Source: Lytechinus variegatus
Taxonomy: Eukaryota; Echinodermata; Echinoidea; Temnopleuroida; Toxopneustidae
Assembly: GCF_018143015.1 (NCBI RefSeq)
Contig: NC_054749.1
Coordinates: 34,774,000 to 34,837,999 of the forward strand
Direction: 5' to 3'
DNA length: 64,000 nt
Positions within the stretch are counted from its first letter, which is position 1, and each line of letters opens with the position of its first letter. Shown here piece after piece: positions 23,020-34,934 of this stretch. Both the position numbers and the translations under genes were made by a program. The notes below the pieces were generated by a model, which saw nothing but the letters and a program-made list of their open reading frames with translations, was not told where the DNA came from and searched no databases.

Positions 23020-25732
23020 AGAAAGAAAGAAAGAGGGAAAGGAAAAGAAAGAGAGAGAGAGAGAAAGAGGAGAGAAACAAGGGGGATGGATAGAGATGGG
23101 GAAGAAGAGTTAAATTGATGTTTGGAAATAGCCAACATTTCCAACAATGTTTGAATTCGATTGTTATTCACCATAGGCAGCACCTCCTAGAAATCATGCA
23201 CATGAAGGTATGCTAAAAAGTTATAGGATTTAATCAATTATGTATTCTGTTGGATTTCATTACCATTTCTGCATAATTTTAGTATACAAAGAAGGGAAAG
23301 GGTACAGTTTTGCTCAAAATATTGTTCCCCTCCCATCCCAATTATCATTCAAAATATAGTTTGGGCCTGCCAAGAAATATATATATATAATCCAGGCATA
23401 TAGAATAATACATTGCTATCAAGAATTTAATTGGGATTCCCACACAGCCTATTCACAGCCCACATATCAATGAAAAAGCGTTTGATGCTTACATGGACGT
23501 TAGCCCCTAGTCCAGGTCCACCAATAAATATCCAGTCTGTGATACTCGACTCAGAACCTTCAGGAAGAAAGTGGGGCATTGTGTAATGTTTCCTAAGCTC
23601 AGCTGAGATCACTGTATCGCAGTTACTCCTAAAAAAGCAATCAAGGAAAGAAACTAATTACAAAGAGTGAAAGCAATGACCCGTCACCCAATCAGGATTT
23701 TTTTTAACGGGGACTTTGCCCTCTCTTGTAATTGGGTGCCCCCAACTCCCCCCCAAAAATGGGGGTCTGAAACTTTACTCAGAAAAAAATACTTCAGTGC
23801 GAGGGAGCTTGACAACTAGGCGAGAATATTTTGTATTTTCAAGATGATAGCTCATGAGCATTCTGAACATAATGGTATAAAATCTGGAAATTGGGTATTG
23901 CATGATTGCAATGAAATTGTTTTGTGCCTATCTGGGGCTCGGAGCACAAAGCTTACCAATCATTGTACAACATATTCATGATTGACTGCATTGTACAATC
24001 AATCGTGAATATCAAGGGTATATATGGATAATGACATTGAGGGGCTTGACTGTCAAAAGGCTTATTTAGCGATAGAGGTAGGAAATTTGCTTATTTTCCA
24101 GCGAGGAAAACTTGCCATTAAGATAGTAAAAATGGGTTATTTGTTTTTAATAACCAATAGTGCTTAGCAGAAGAGGATTAAATGTTAAAATTATTGATGT
24201 GAGGTAATTCATTTTTCAGTATTATCAGTATACAGGGTTCCAAGCTTTTCAAGAAAACAAAATTCCCTGATGAAGTTTAAAAATTGCCTGATAATCATGT
24301 AAACCCATTCCCAGTTTTGCACGTTTTCTAAGTGGTTCAGTGATTTTATTTTCAGTATAAAAGCAGTAATGTAAAACTTATTAGTACCATAACTAGTCAA
24401 TCAATGGTTGTTCCTTTGATATGCAACAAAAGTTTGACTGACTACCGTACTTTCAACTTTGGGGCTGATCAAATTCCCTGATTTTTACCTCTCATTTGAG
24501 GCATTTTCCCTGATTTGAGGTATTTTTTTATCGAATTCCCCGATTTTTCCCTGACTGAAAAAAAGTAAAATCATTTTCCCTGATGTGCTGGGGACCCTAC
24601 TGTAGTAATACTTTTTTGACATCCAAGAGCGATTATTGCTTTGATTTGATAGAAACCATCGAGATGCATAACCATTCTACAGATCAACTTTGTATGCCAT
24701 GCCATGTCATAAATCCGATTTGCAACCTTCTCAGTTTTGCAACCACTTTATACACGTTTTCTAGATAATCAAATAGGTCTATAGTTTATTCCAAAGATAC
24801 AAAAGTGAAACTCTCTTACAATTATGTGAGAGATATATCTCAATCTAGACAGTATTTACAATATCATGTTCATAATGATCTGATAATTAATTATCGGTAA
24901 GACATAAAATCCTCTCATACACATCATCACAGCTAAACTGGTTGATTTTTTACAATGATTTATGGCTTTTGTACAACTTAACAATAAACAGTCTGTACAA
25001 AAGATTATCAAACTAAAATGCGTGCACATACCACCCAACATACCACTGCTCCTCCTTCAAATTGGCTTTGTCATCAGACATGTTAAGGAATTCTTGGAAG
25101 GATTCGATTCCAGACTTGTATGGAAAGAACTGGCAGTCCTCCTGCGCCTCCAGTGCCCTATCGTTATCCCGGTATAAATTCTGAAAGAACTTGTAGCTGA
25201 ATACATCTAGGGCACTCCAATTTGTGGTTCCTCCTTCCAGAATAAGGGCCGGTCGATTGGTGTACGCGTGTCTGTCCAAAAATTCATCGCGGGAAATGTC
25301 TTGGTACGTCGGAAAGGAAGTGAGACCGTCACAAAAATCGCACTTTTCAACTGGTCTCGAAATCTCCATGAACAATACATTTGCTTCCCATAAGCACGGG
25401 TTGGCTGTTAGAATGTCTGTCAGACTGCTCAAATGTCCAAAATAATGGAGGCATGACAGGAGAGCCGCGAAGCAAACGAGTAATGGTGTCAGAAAACGGG
25501 AACATTTTGTGAGAGCCGATGATGCAGGATGTCGAGATCCAGCGGTAGACCCGCCAGTGTCGTCCCCAGAGCACTGGCCTGCACGGGTAGCGATATGCCG
25601 CTCGCGTTTTGAAGAGTCGTTGCATTTCGAAAGCATAACATGTTCAACTTCGTCCAAAGTTAATCCAGCTTTCACGGCGTCTGCCTTTAATTTCGATAAA
25701 CTCTTGATAAGTCTCCGTTTCGTATCATCCAT
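20121..25732 (-). CDS. Membrane-anchored JmjC-type (cupin) dioxygenase
   Basis: Four coding exons on the minus strand (25732-25032, 23628-23493, 21427-21298, 20206-20121) join in phase to 350 residues. The start ATG (MDDTKRRL) is the best-supported methionine; an upstream in-frame extension looks non-coding. Residues 1-77 are charged and probably cytosolic. Residues 78-98 (RFLTPLLVCFAALLSCLHYF) form one membrane segment, giving a type II topology by inference. The catalytic half has GANVHID with His279 and Asp281 (HxD), then GSKTWTLIPPPE, then DTNKWYHKT with His332. These are the expected Fe(II) ligands of a 2-oxoglutarate-dependent JmjC fold. The protein ends SITIGSEYD. Family membership is clear, but the substrate is unknown; hydroxylase is more likely than histone demethylase given the membrane anchor and lack of chromatin domains. 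All introns are rich in transposons. Confidence 0.88.
20479..20815 (+). mobile_element. tRNA-derived SINE in JmjC intron 3
   Basis: The head GCATCGTGGTGTAGCGGTTC with the B-box GTTCGAATCC is tRNA-like, and its anticodon loop reads CTTGTAA. The body contains gaggtgttaaatgggtacc, and the tail is aaagcgctttgagacg followed by an (ATT)n-type end. This tail is typical of widespread deuterostome SINEs and recurs at 40040-40132. Confidence 0.8.
21533..22016. repeat. Inverted-polarity cluster of TTCCGAAGGTTCG units
   Basis: The left half is a run of ttccgaaggttcgta-like units, and the right half carries the same motif as its complement (cgaaccttcggaa). Interspersed gaaaacgaaatgaggttcg blocks are mirrored as cgaaccttatttcgttttcgg. 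The whole can fold into a large imperfect hairpin with many register options. The outer ends (cagtgtatac and gtaacccagtgta) are weakly inverted. It lies in JmjC intron 2 and has no coding content. Confidence 0.85.
22214..22362 (+). mobile_element. MITE family B, copy 1
   Basis: A palindromic element: left end ggggtctgttgcaggaagag, right end ctctttctgcaacaggcccc. The inner block ttgattggttgaaaatcaag is shared in reverse with 27719-27866. Confidence 0.8.
22486..22725. mobile_element. GGTGTTA-rich palindromic MITE
   Basis: The ends CACAGCAAAAAACTGTGGTG and the complement of CACTGTAAAAACTGCGGTG form inverted repeats of about 23 bp. The interior is dense in ggtgttaa on the left and ttaacacc on the right, with gaggacca/tggtcctc as an inner pair. 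No clear target duplication was seen. Confidence 0.65.
22926..23070 (+). repeat. (GAAG)n/(GAAA)n purine tract
   Basis: About 145 bp of almost pure purine on the plus strand, with pure GAAA repeats from 22970 to 23020. It lies in JmjC intron 2. The Lys/Glu/Arg and Phe/Leu/Ser frames over it are spurious. Confidence 0.95.
24230..24600. mobile_element. MITE rich in ttccctgattt
   Basis: The left end is cagggttccaagcttttc and the right end gctggggaccctac. Several aattccctgat blocks are repeated in both halves. It lies in JmjC intron 1. Ends are approximate. Confidence 0.5.
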
Positions 25733-26323
25733 ACCAGACAAATTATTTAAGTTAGGTGGTGGAATTATTAATAAAATATTGATAGCATGTAGGCCTATTT
25801 CAGTCGTGGAATCGAGGTACCGGCGAATGGTTGTTTTTCCGGGTTCAATGACCTTTGTCCACATGTGGGGGCGTGGCTTCATGCTTCCAATCAAACTCGT
25901 TGGATGTTCCAGAACAACTTGCTGTGGATTCAGTGACTTTAGAGCCGGGCATTAGAGTTTTGTTTCAACTGAAGGCCCGGTATTTCAGTGGCTAACAATT
26001 AATGGTTGATTCTTTGCCCATTATTGTCACTACAATGGAACACCTGAATTCAGATTGATTCTTCCTGTTACTATTGAAAGCACTGAGAGATCAGTGCTTG
26101 AAAGGGGCATTTAAACCTGGAAAAAAAATAGTTTAGCAAAAAAAAAACCAAAAATAATGGCGAAGGTTTGCGAAAAATACATCTAAAATCATAAAATTAT
26201 TAGAATTATATTTTTTGATCTGTTACGTCATATGAAAGCAGCTTCCTCATGTATAATTTAGGAACAAAAAAAATAAAGAAATTAAATGTCATTTCTTAAC
26301 AAGAATTGTTTATTCTTTGTACC
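25733..26323. other. JmjC 5' flank; no gene seen
   Basis: Presumed upstream and 5' untranslated region of the minus-strand JmjC gene. No TATA box or clear initiator could be chosen. A candidate in-frame upstream extension to 25894 has low coding character. Confidence 0.4.
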
Positions 26324-26914
26324 TTAAAGGAGAATGAAACCATTGGAACAAGATAGCTTGTGTGAAACATAAAAATCAAAGAAACAGATCAACGAAAGTC
26401 TGAGAAAAATCGGACAAATAATGAGAAAGTTATGAACATCTGAATATTGCAATCACTAATGCTATGGGGATAGCAAATTGGCAATGCGACAAAGATGTGT
26501 GATGTCACTTGTGAACAACTCTCCCCATTGCTTTAGTATATATTTCACTTGAATTGCCTCTTTTATCACATCTATCCATAGATCATGTGTTCTTTCTACA
26601 TGAGGGAATGTAATACATATTTTTTAAGAATACATCATGGATAAAGAGTTTGTATCATCATAAGAAAAAGCAAAAAGAGACATTTTGAGGGTATTTTATA
26701 GTCCACCAAAGGAAAAGTTGTTCATCAGTGACATCACACATCCTTGTCGCATTGCCAATAGGAGGATCTCCATAGCATTAGTGACTGCAATATTCAAATG
26801 CTCATAACTTTCTCATTATTTGTCTGATTTTTCTCAAACTTTCTTTATTCTTATTCTTTGATTTTTCTGTTTCTACACAAGCATATTTGTTCCAAAGGTT
26901 TCATTCCCCTTTAA
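26324..26914. mobile_element. TTAA-flanked MITE with long inverted repeats
   Basis: The element is bounded by TTAA at 26324-26327 and 26911-26914. The ends, AGGAGAATGAAACCATTGG and the complement of AGGGGAATGAAACCTTTGG, begin inverted repeats of about 190 bp that continue through aaatcggacaaataatgaga and gtgtgatgtcac. The TTAA duplication and short unique centre fit a piggyBac-type non-autonomous element, by inference. Confidence 0.7.
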
Positions 26915-27262
26915 GAATATCAACAGACAAATCATTTCAAATCCGCTAATGGAAAAATAAAAAAAATACCAGTATGAACCACTGAAAAAAATTGAATTTA
27001 TGACATTACAATAAAAAACCTAAATTTCTGATAGCGTTTTAAATCTTTGATGGATTTCTTCAAACTTCCACCGACATTTTTATACCCTTTTTTCTGTCAT
27101 TCTTACAACTAAATTGTTCGTCAAGGCGCGGGCGAACAATGATAACAGTATAGTTGTGTTTATGAAACGGACTCTTGTTATTTCTCTATGATAGGCCTAA
27201 TCCATTTTTAATAAATAAGAATACAGAAGGGCCTATTTTAGATAAGAAAAGTAGTAATGTCT

Positions 27263-27515
27263 CACTGCAAAAAATATTTGGTAAAATTTTACCACCACGA
27301 GGCCGAGGGTAATTATGTGTCCAACCTATTTTGGACATTATTTTACCTAATGCGGGAAGAAAATTGTCCAGTAAGATTTAAAAAATAAGCTGCAATCACT
27401 TTAGAATGGGCAAAATTTTAATCACTGGAAAAATAAAAATACCCCAAAAAATGTCCAATGTCGGTTGGACACATGATTACCCTCATGGAACACTTCTAAC
27501 CAATAGTTCTTATAG
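27263..27515. mobile_element. Palindromic MITE
   Basis: The arms near 27306-27340 (gagggtaattatgtgtccaa) and 27450-27485 (ttggacacatgattaccctc) are inverted repeats. The outer end cactgcaaaaaatatttgg is like the start of several short transposons. The right end is uncertain. Confidence 0.55.
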
Positions 27516-27718
27516 TGCACTTGGAAATTTATGCCTTATTTTGAATCGTTAACAAAGGGTTTTATTTCACAAAGTTATTAACAAAATTACAAATAAAATG
27601 AAGAACGGTTTAAGCAAATTATAATGTCATTCTGTATATGTTGATACGCTTGAAATTCCACTGAAAGTTTGTTTTGCCGACAAAGATCCCAATCTCACAA
27701 AGAATGGCAATCACTCCA

Positions 27719-27866
27719 GGGGCACGTTGCAGAAAGAGTTGCAATCAATCGCAACTCCAAAAATCATGCGTAACTTGATTTCCAACCAATCAACAGCGCG
27801 CATTTTTGACTTGCGATTGATTTTTTGACTTGCGTTTAAACGCAACTCTTTCTGCAACGGGCCTCA
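27719..27866 (-). mobile_element. MITE family B, copy 2
   Basis: The same family as 22214-22362 in the opposite orientation: gcacgttgcagaaagagttg at the left, caactctttctgcaacgggc at the right, and ttgatttccaaccaatcaac inside. Confidence 0.8.
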
Positions 27867-28048
27867 GATCAATCATAGTTTTGAGGTTGGTCCTTTCATG
27901 AAGGTGATAGAGAACCTTTCCCCGCCATATTTTAAGCTTAGAAATAATGTGAAATTTAATCATGTTAATCATTTCCAATAAGTGTGATTCATATCAAAAT
28001 GATTTCATGTACATGTAAATATGATTTGAACAATTATATGAAAACATA

Positions 28049-28772
28049 AACCCCTCAAAAAAGTTCTGCAACTGAGTGCTAATAAATTTCTTAATGTGCC
28101 ATCATCATATGTAAAAGTGGTATCATTGGAAAGTACAATTATTCCTCTTTACGATCATGTGTCATTTGTAATGCTAGTGTTATCATGAAATACACAGACA
28201 TGATAAATATGCAGCAATGTAAAAAATGAAATGTTGCAAAATTCGTTGCCATGTCATGTTTGAGTTCTGCAACTCAAACTGCAAGTTTGAGTGCTAATAA
28301 ATTTCTTAAAGTGCCATCATCATGTGTAAAAGTGATATCTGTAGAAAGCATGATTATTCTTCTTTACAATCATGTGTCATTTGTAATGCTAGTGTTATCA
28401 TGAAATACACAGGCATGATAATACGCAGCAATGTTAGAAATGAAATGTTGCAAAATGCGTCGTTTCCAATAGCGAATTTCCAATTGTTTCGAGGATGGAC
28501 CGAGTGCATTCACTGTCACCTGCATGGTAGAAATTCTATAGAAATGGAGACTCTTGTTCGAAATCAATGCATTTTGCAACATTTCACTTCTGACTTTTCT
28601 CAATGTTCAGGGTGATTGAATATTCCATGATTACATAATCACAGCAAATGGCATGTCATTGTAAAGAAGAATAATTCAGCTTTCCAATGATACCAGTTTC
28701 ATCTTTTATACTTCATTAACCAAAAAGATATCATCCCCCAAAACTGAGTTGCAAAACTTTTTTTGAGGGGTT
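28049..28772. mobile_element. Tc1/mariner-like non-autonomous element
   Basis: TA dinucleotides at 28047-28048 and 28773-28774 flank ends starting AACCCCTCAAAAAAGTTCTG and the complement of a matching end (AACCCCTCAAAAAAAGTTTTG). The interior has two direct copies of a ~190-bp block (28070-28250 and 28285-28470; marker cattattcttctttac/atcatgtgtcatttg) and an inner inverted pair around gaaatgttgcaaaatgc. There is no transposase frame. Confidence 0.75.
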
Positions 28773-28966
28773 TATATCAATTTCAGGTTGCCTGATCTAA
28801 ATGAATAAATCTTTGTAAGGAACCCCCCCCCCCAAAAAAAAGCACACAACTAGGTCAAGTTTTGTCCTTTCTCCATTTTTGCAAATATTATAAGGACCTA
28901 TCTATAATGAAAATAAATGATGGACATTTGAAATGCGACGGCATCGATCATAAAACAGATGCACTG

Positions 28967-29105
28967 GGTGCTGTGGCCGAGCGGTCTAGGGCGCCTGGCC
29001 ATACATAGAATGTCCGGGGTTCGATCCCCAGCCGCGGCACCTATGCCCGTGAGCAAAGCATTTAATGTACAATGCTCTTTTATCCTGCTTTCAAATAAAT
29101 GGAAA
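28967..29105 (+). mobile_element. tRNA-headed SINE
   Basis: Bases 28967-29041 begin GGTGCTGTGGCCGAGCGGTC and end CAGCCGCGGCACC, giving a full 7-bp acceptor stem with one G-T pair. A B-box GGTTCGATCCCC is present. The anticodon arm is not convincing, and the tail ctatgcccgtgagcaaagc continues into a typical SINE body, so I call a SINE of Leu/Ser-tRNA style rather than a tRNA gene. Confidence 0.7.
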
Positions 29106-29109
29106 TGCT

Positions 29110-32100
29110 ACATGCATTATTGGTAAATTGGTGTGCACTTGTTTGAAGAAAAATGCACGTAGCGCAGTAAGGAAAAGAAGAAGAAAAATGTAGGCAACGC
29201 ACCCTATCAATCCCCCCCCCATGGTCGCAAGTTGACAGGAGCATCTTGACTATACCCATGGACCTATGTACTGCTCAGCCAATCAAATTCAAGGAAAGTT
29301 TGCAAGTTGTACCAGCACTGATATGTATACTAAAGACTGGTGACCATTTCTCGTGTTAAATGTTTTACCCCAGATTTGAATTGGTCCTGATTTAGTTTTT
29401 TATAAGGGTCACCAGGGACGCGTAAAGTCATTCGTAACATTAACAGCTTCATGAAACAAAAAACTGATAACTTGTCGATGGAAAATGTTTTCAGGCTTTT
29501 CAGTACTCCACTTGACGACGGAATATCAAGTGTATTTTGCTACAGCAAACAGACACCCACAAAGGACACATTTGATTCAAGTTAGATTACGTACCAAAAA
29601 TATGTACACTTTTATTATTCAGCAGAATAATACTGTAGTTAAAATGATAAAAATGGAATACATTGCATAATAACAGTACACACACCATGCTGGTACATTG
29701 ACATTACATATTTCATATAGGGCAGAGAGAGAGACAGAGAAGAAAAAAAATAGGGGAGGGAGAACGAGAGAATTACTACTCATGTCAAGAGCTGATAATT
29801 ATTATAAAAAATGTTTTATTTCCTACCAAATACTTTTCAAAATATTGTGACAGAGGTGGGAATTCTGAAGAAATGATTAGCTCAACTAATACTGCAAGAT
29901 AAGCATAACTATATTACATTATTTTTTTCATGATCAAGTGTGGATGCAATATATCGACGGAGGACGACAAAATTGAATAAATTTCAAATTATGCATGGGT
30001 TGAACATTAATACCTGAGGGGGAAAATAGAATTATTTTATACAACATTTCTCATATAAAACAATAATAGAAACAAAGTTGAATAAATATATTATAAAACA
30101 ATGCAATCAGTCACTGTCAAATAGATCTAAGCTGATAATACTTTAAACCAGTAAAAAAATAAACAGGAATTTATAAAAAAAAAGATGACTACATATGTTT
30201 TACTCCAATAAATAACATGTTTCTGAATAAATTTTGTTCCATCTAACATTTATGTAAAGTATCTGCTTTGCAGACCAAAGTAACATACAAATTTATGGAA
30301 ATTGATATTAAACACTGAGGGCATACAATGTTGTGGACATGGCTGTTACACTTAAAAGAATATCTTATGAATTACTATTCCTATTTATAGGTGGGGGGGG
30401 GGATAGAAACAAAAATGTGTTAAGATGCCAGCAGTGAGCAGGCAGTGCCTACCACAAAACCAATAAGGAATGACACAAAGTTAACAAAATATTTACAATT
30501 CAAATAGTTTGTAAACTATAATTCCAGAAAGCCAACACAATCTTGGGCATATAAGAATGAGACTGACTCTATTGAAATGAATAAAAATAAATAATAATAA
30601 TAGGCCTATAGTGTAAAATTTTACCTTGGGAAGCCACTTTAGTTCTGAAAATTGTTCTACCAGCAGGCCCTGCTTAACATGATGTTATTAAAAGAGTAAT
30701 CTATCTGCACATCTGATGAATATTTAAATCATTCTGTCACTTTCTATTGATTCTATGCTCAATCTATAAAAAAATTATGTTTGAAACAAAGGTATCTATT
30801 GTGCCAGCCCTGACTTCATACATTTTTTTATTCAATAACCAAAATGCACATTGACCCTTCACAATCACAGAAGAAATACATGAAAATCTCAGTCAATTAC
30901 ATAATGTCTATGTTCCATAGCACAGATCTTCGGGCCCACATAGGCTTATTACAATAGTCTACTGCACCTGACAAGTTAAATTATATATCGAATGTATGCT
31001 TAGCAGCTGTTAAGCCACATCTAGGTGATGAAGCTTTTTATATCCTACTGTGCATTTAATTACTCACCTGTGCTGAGAGGAGCAGACGTGATGGACTTCT
31101 TAGTGAACTAAGTTTATGTCTGGAGCATGATTTGCACCCCTGACCCACTGATTGGAAGATGAGAATCAGAACCAATACACCATAAAGATTGATGGATTTG
31201 GCATCTTAATCTCATTTGATATCACTATTATAATCAATAAATTATCATAATGATTACTCAGCACATGATCTATACTACCCATATGAGTAAGAAAATATAT
31301 TATTGTTTAATCATCATAATTATTGTCACATATTTAAACCAATGATTACATTTCTCGGTGTAATTAAATAAGACATGAATTTATACATAGCACTTACAAA
31401 ATGAGGAAATGAAAATTCATATAAAATATGCACCAACATGAACAGCAAAATTACCTTTGGTTTGGAAAATCCTCAAAAATCTGGAATCTGTAATGGTCTC
31501 TTCTATTTACATAGTATTTTCCCCCTAAAAACACTGTTTAATCTATACACATGTGATAGAAAATATACAAGCAGTTGCCCTGAGATAAAAATTTCGCTAT
31601 GATACATTGAAGTTTGTAACCAGGTATCAACAATCAGGGTTGACGATTGAAAAAGATTGACAAAGAATAAAGTAGATAACTCTTAAATTCAAATGGTTAT
31701 CCATTCAATGGATCAAACCAATTATAACTCTTTAGACCTATCACATTCACATGTATATATTACAGGCTATGATGATATTAGGATATCGAGGCAGAAAATT
31801 TTATACAAAAAGAAAGGACAAGAAATAATATAAAAGGAAACAAATTGTATAAATAATCCAATAATATGCATGGACTCAATTATCCAAGTAAATATACAGT
31901 TTGAAAGCTGAAACTTGTATAAAGTTGTTACATATCATCATTCGCCGAGCATCTTTATTTTTAATATCCCTGAACCCCCCCAGGAGATGAGACTACAGAA
32001 GACTTCTAAAATGGCAAAAGATATATGCAGAAGGGGGGAGGGAGGGGGCATTTAGCAAAAGTGACTTTTAGTGCTTTGTGCTCAAGCAATTAATTTTAAG

Positions 32101-32300
32101 AGAAAGGCGACAACTCATACAGGCATTCCATTCTTTTAAAAATATATATTTATAACTTGCTTCCTTTCGTGTTTTTCTTTAGGTTAACTTCTGCTCGATG
32201 TTGGGGGAATTTTGGAAGCGCGGGGGGGGGGGGTTCGGAGAAGGGGTTGGGGGCAGCGACAGACCTACCTCAGTATGAGCATGAACAACAAAACTATTTT
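29110..32300. other. No gene seen; AT-rich intergenic sequence
   Basis: The stretch is AT-rich with short G-runs and no protein-like open frame. A weak relic of MITE family A is visible near 29220-29310 (ctcagccaatcaaattcaagg). The left part may contain regulatory or untranslated sequence of the minus-strand gene at 32749-34273, but nothing specific is supported. Confidence 0.5.
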
Positions 32301-32306
32301 GTAATT

Positions 32307-32420
32307 CAGTGGTGGACCGTGACCCGGAGGAGACAAAGCATTAGAGGGGCACAGCATTGTTCACAAACAATACAGTGCCCCTCCAACAAATTGTCTCCTC
32401 CGGGTCACGGTCTGCCACTG
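32307..32420. mobile_element. Near-perfect 114-bp palindrome (MITE-like)
   Basis: The left arm CAGTGGTGGACCGTGACCCG and the right arm CGGGTCACGGTCTGCCACTG pair along about 50 bp with few mismatches. The loop contains cagcattgttcacaaacaatacagtg, itself palindromic. The CAGTGG ends suggest a hAT-type MITE. It would also form a very stable RNA hairpin if transcribed. Confidence 0.75.
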
Positions 32421-32748
32421 TTTAACTTGTGCAGATGATAAATGAATTTTTTTTTTTTAAATGAAGGAACATTATTTCTGCATGATGCACACACTGAAGC
32501 TTCAGAAATGGTGGAAATATAAATGATACTTGATTTTATATAGGCACAGATTCTTTTTTGAAAATAGATTACTTTCATAGCACACTGATTAGCCCAACTG
32601 TGCTCATGCAAGCAACAGTACGATGATGTTCACAGGCAGTGTCCTACATGTACATGTCAAGTGACAAGGACCTGAGCCTGTAAACTACTGTAACCCATAC
32701 CCTGTACATAAAAGGTGTCTGTAACTATGGTCTACCAGCTAGTATCAT

Positions 32749-34273
32749 CTAGGATGCTCCACCTCCCTTGGCCTGTAATCTCTCTGCCATCATGGCATCC
32801 CAAGCTTTGTAAAGCTTCATCCTGATTACACCATCCTCGTTCCATTTACCTGCAATGAAAGATATTTAACAAGTGCATTACAAAAAGAATCATAATAAAA
32901 CAGAGTTGATCACAAAGGAGAGATGAGAAAAGACAGATTGAGAGCAATGGATAAGATTAACGGAAAACATTATTTTTATGAAAATATGAGCAAGAAAAAA
33001 ATCTATGAAAGGAAATAAATATGAAAAAATACAGATGTTATTGCATATCTATGTGTTTCCCTGAAACAGAAAATGCAAAACATTAAAACACACTGATGTC
33101 TTTAATTATCTCTATAATTTATCTAGGCCATATAAAAAATAATCCTAACAAATATTATGCAATCTTATTACGAAACTTAAAATAGATCTTTATTTCTACA
33201 AACGATAACATTCAAAATTGATTGCCTTCTGAGGGTAAGACACTGAACATTGTGTTTCCCTATATGACTAAAATAATTCTGTACTCACTGTCTGCATTCC
33301 TCTGTATGGCAAACTTGGGAGGAAAGGCCTCATCAGACTTGTCATGGATGTTCTGTGTGTATGAACTCTTGTAAAGACTCTTCAAATGACTGTATGGTAC
33401 TCCATTAAAAATGTCCTGCTTCAAGGAGGTGCCAAGGGCCGCATACATTGGATCAGTTTCAGAAGGAATGCTGGTCTTTACTGGAGGAAACTTTGCCGTG
33501 ATTAGCGGACCGGGGATGCGTTTAGATGGAGGTGTGGTGGCCTTCTGCAGAATCTCTGGGCTCTTGGCCACTTCTTTGCATAGGTCCTCCCCGTGTAGAA
33601 AGCGAATATTGTCTGGGATTGTGTCATTAGGGAATGCACGGTGTCCTGGCTTAATGCCTGGGCTAGGCGCCTTTCGAACACGTCTTGTGGTGGGAGGAAA
33701 AGTTTCACGCATGCTCTTTGACTCATCATCTCGCTTCTGAAAGGCACCCCCTTTGCCGAGGATAGTTCCTGCCTGTTGGAATTGACCATTGGTATATGGC
33801 CTACGGTAACGCTCATAATTATAGTCTGGGTTTGCATCGAGTCCCATCGGCTTGTTGAAGTGTTCTGTCAGGGAAATGTCCCGAGAATGGAGCTTGATAT
33901 CATGCTTGTATGGAGCATACTTGTTTTTTGGTTGGAAGGTCAGTGCGCCGTCTGGGATTCCAGTCTTAATGGTATCAGGGTTTGGTTGAAAGGTGAGTGC
34001 AAGATGAGAGGCCTCTTTGAGATCATTCTCAGCAAATCTAGCCTTATGGACCTGCCTCTCCACCTCTGCCAGTTCCTTCTTCATTAACCCTTTGGCTTCT
34101 GGAGCCATGAAGTTGGTGAGCTTGTCCTTCTTGACATGCCTTTGAGGCACAGGAAGTGATTTGGCATGTTGGATGTCATCTTCATTTGTGACTTCGATCA
34201 CTGTACCAAACAAACTCCTTGGAGCAACGGCTTGGGAGCGCTTAGCTTTGATATCACCCAAAGAAACTGCCAT
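32749..34273 (-). CDS. Unrecognised basic, Pro-rich protein, 361 residues
   Basis: Two coding exons on the minus strand (34273-33289 and 32849-32749) join in phase. The start is the ATG 25 bp inside an exon whose acceptor is at 34299-34300, so a 5' non-coding exon must lie upstream. The protein begins MAVSLGDIKAKRSQ. It has a charged helix near residues 57-95 (EAKGLMKKELAEVERQVHKA) and two LTFQP motifs. A Tyr-rich segment (DYNYERYRRPY) and a long Pro/Lys stretch follow. It ends KLYKAWDAMMAERLQ and then KGGGAS. No signal peptide, membrane helix or catalytic motif is visible. The short conserved-looking motifs in a disordered chain resemble axonemal microtubule-associated proteins, and an RFX X-box-like site lies upstream; that role is an inference only. 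Confidence 0.8.
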
Positions 34274-34934
34274 CTTCAAACCCGAGTGTTGTTGAGATCT
34301 ACAGGTTAAAAAAAAAAAGAAATAGGTCAATAGAGGAATGATGTAAAATAGGTGGAAAAGAACTTGTGAGCATTCTAAATCTTTTTGCAATATGAAGGGG
34401 GGGGGGGATGTCTGTGCACCTAAATTATTTAACGTAATACTTAACATGAATTTTTTTTATTTCATAAAATAATTCAGTTGATAATGATCCTTTACTTTGC
34501 CAAAAATCTCATAAAAATTTGAAAGAAATAAATGATAATAAAACCCTCAGCCAGTCATTTTCAGATTGAACAACATAATGGAGCCCCTCGTCTACGCACC
34601 CACTCACTTTACACACTATTCAGGGATTTTGATGAGAAGGGAGAGTGCATTTTGAGGATGTCACATGAAATGCCAGAAATTCATCATTTTCCCGGCAATT
34701 TGAGTCAGATTTTTAAAGAACATCTTTCCATGTATCGCATTGGTTGTCGCATATCTTCTTTTACTAGAATTGTGCATTGACAATGTCTGATGTAAGTTAG
34801 ATCAGGTAGATACATGTATATGTAGTATACTGCCTTCACAATCAAACCAGCAGTTCTTGATCAAAACACTGATAGAACTTGACTTGAGATTCATTATTTC
34901 ATATCAATATTATCACACAACTCCTAGCCGTGTA

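Noticed and set aside
22845-23183. Lys/Arg/Glu and Phe/Leu/Ser-rich frames
   Set aside because: Products of the GAAA/GAAG purine tract on both strands.
28967-29041. A functional tRNA gene
   Set aside because: The acceptor stem and B-box are good, but the anticodon arm is unconvincing and the following sequence is a SINE body.
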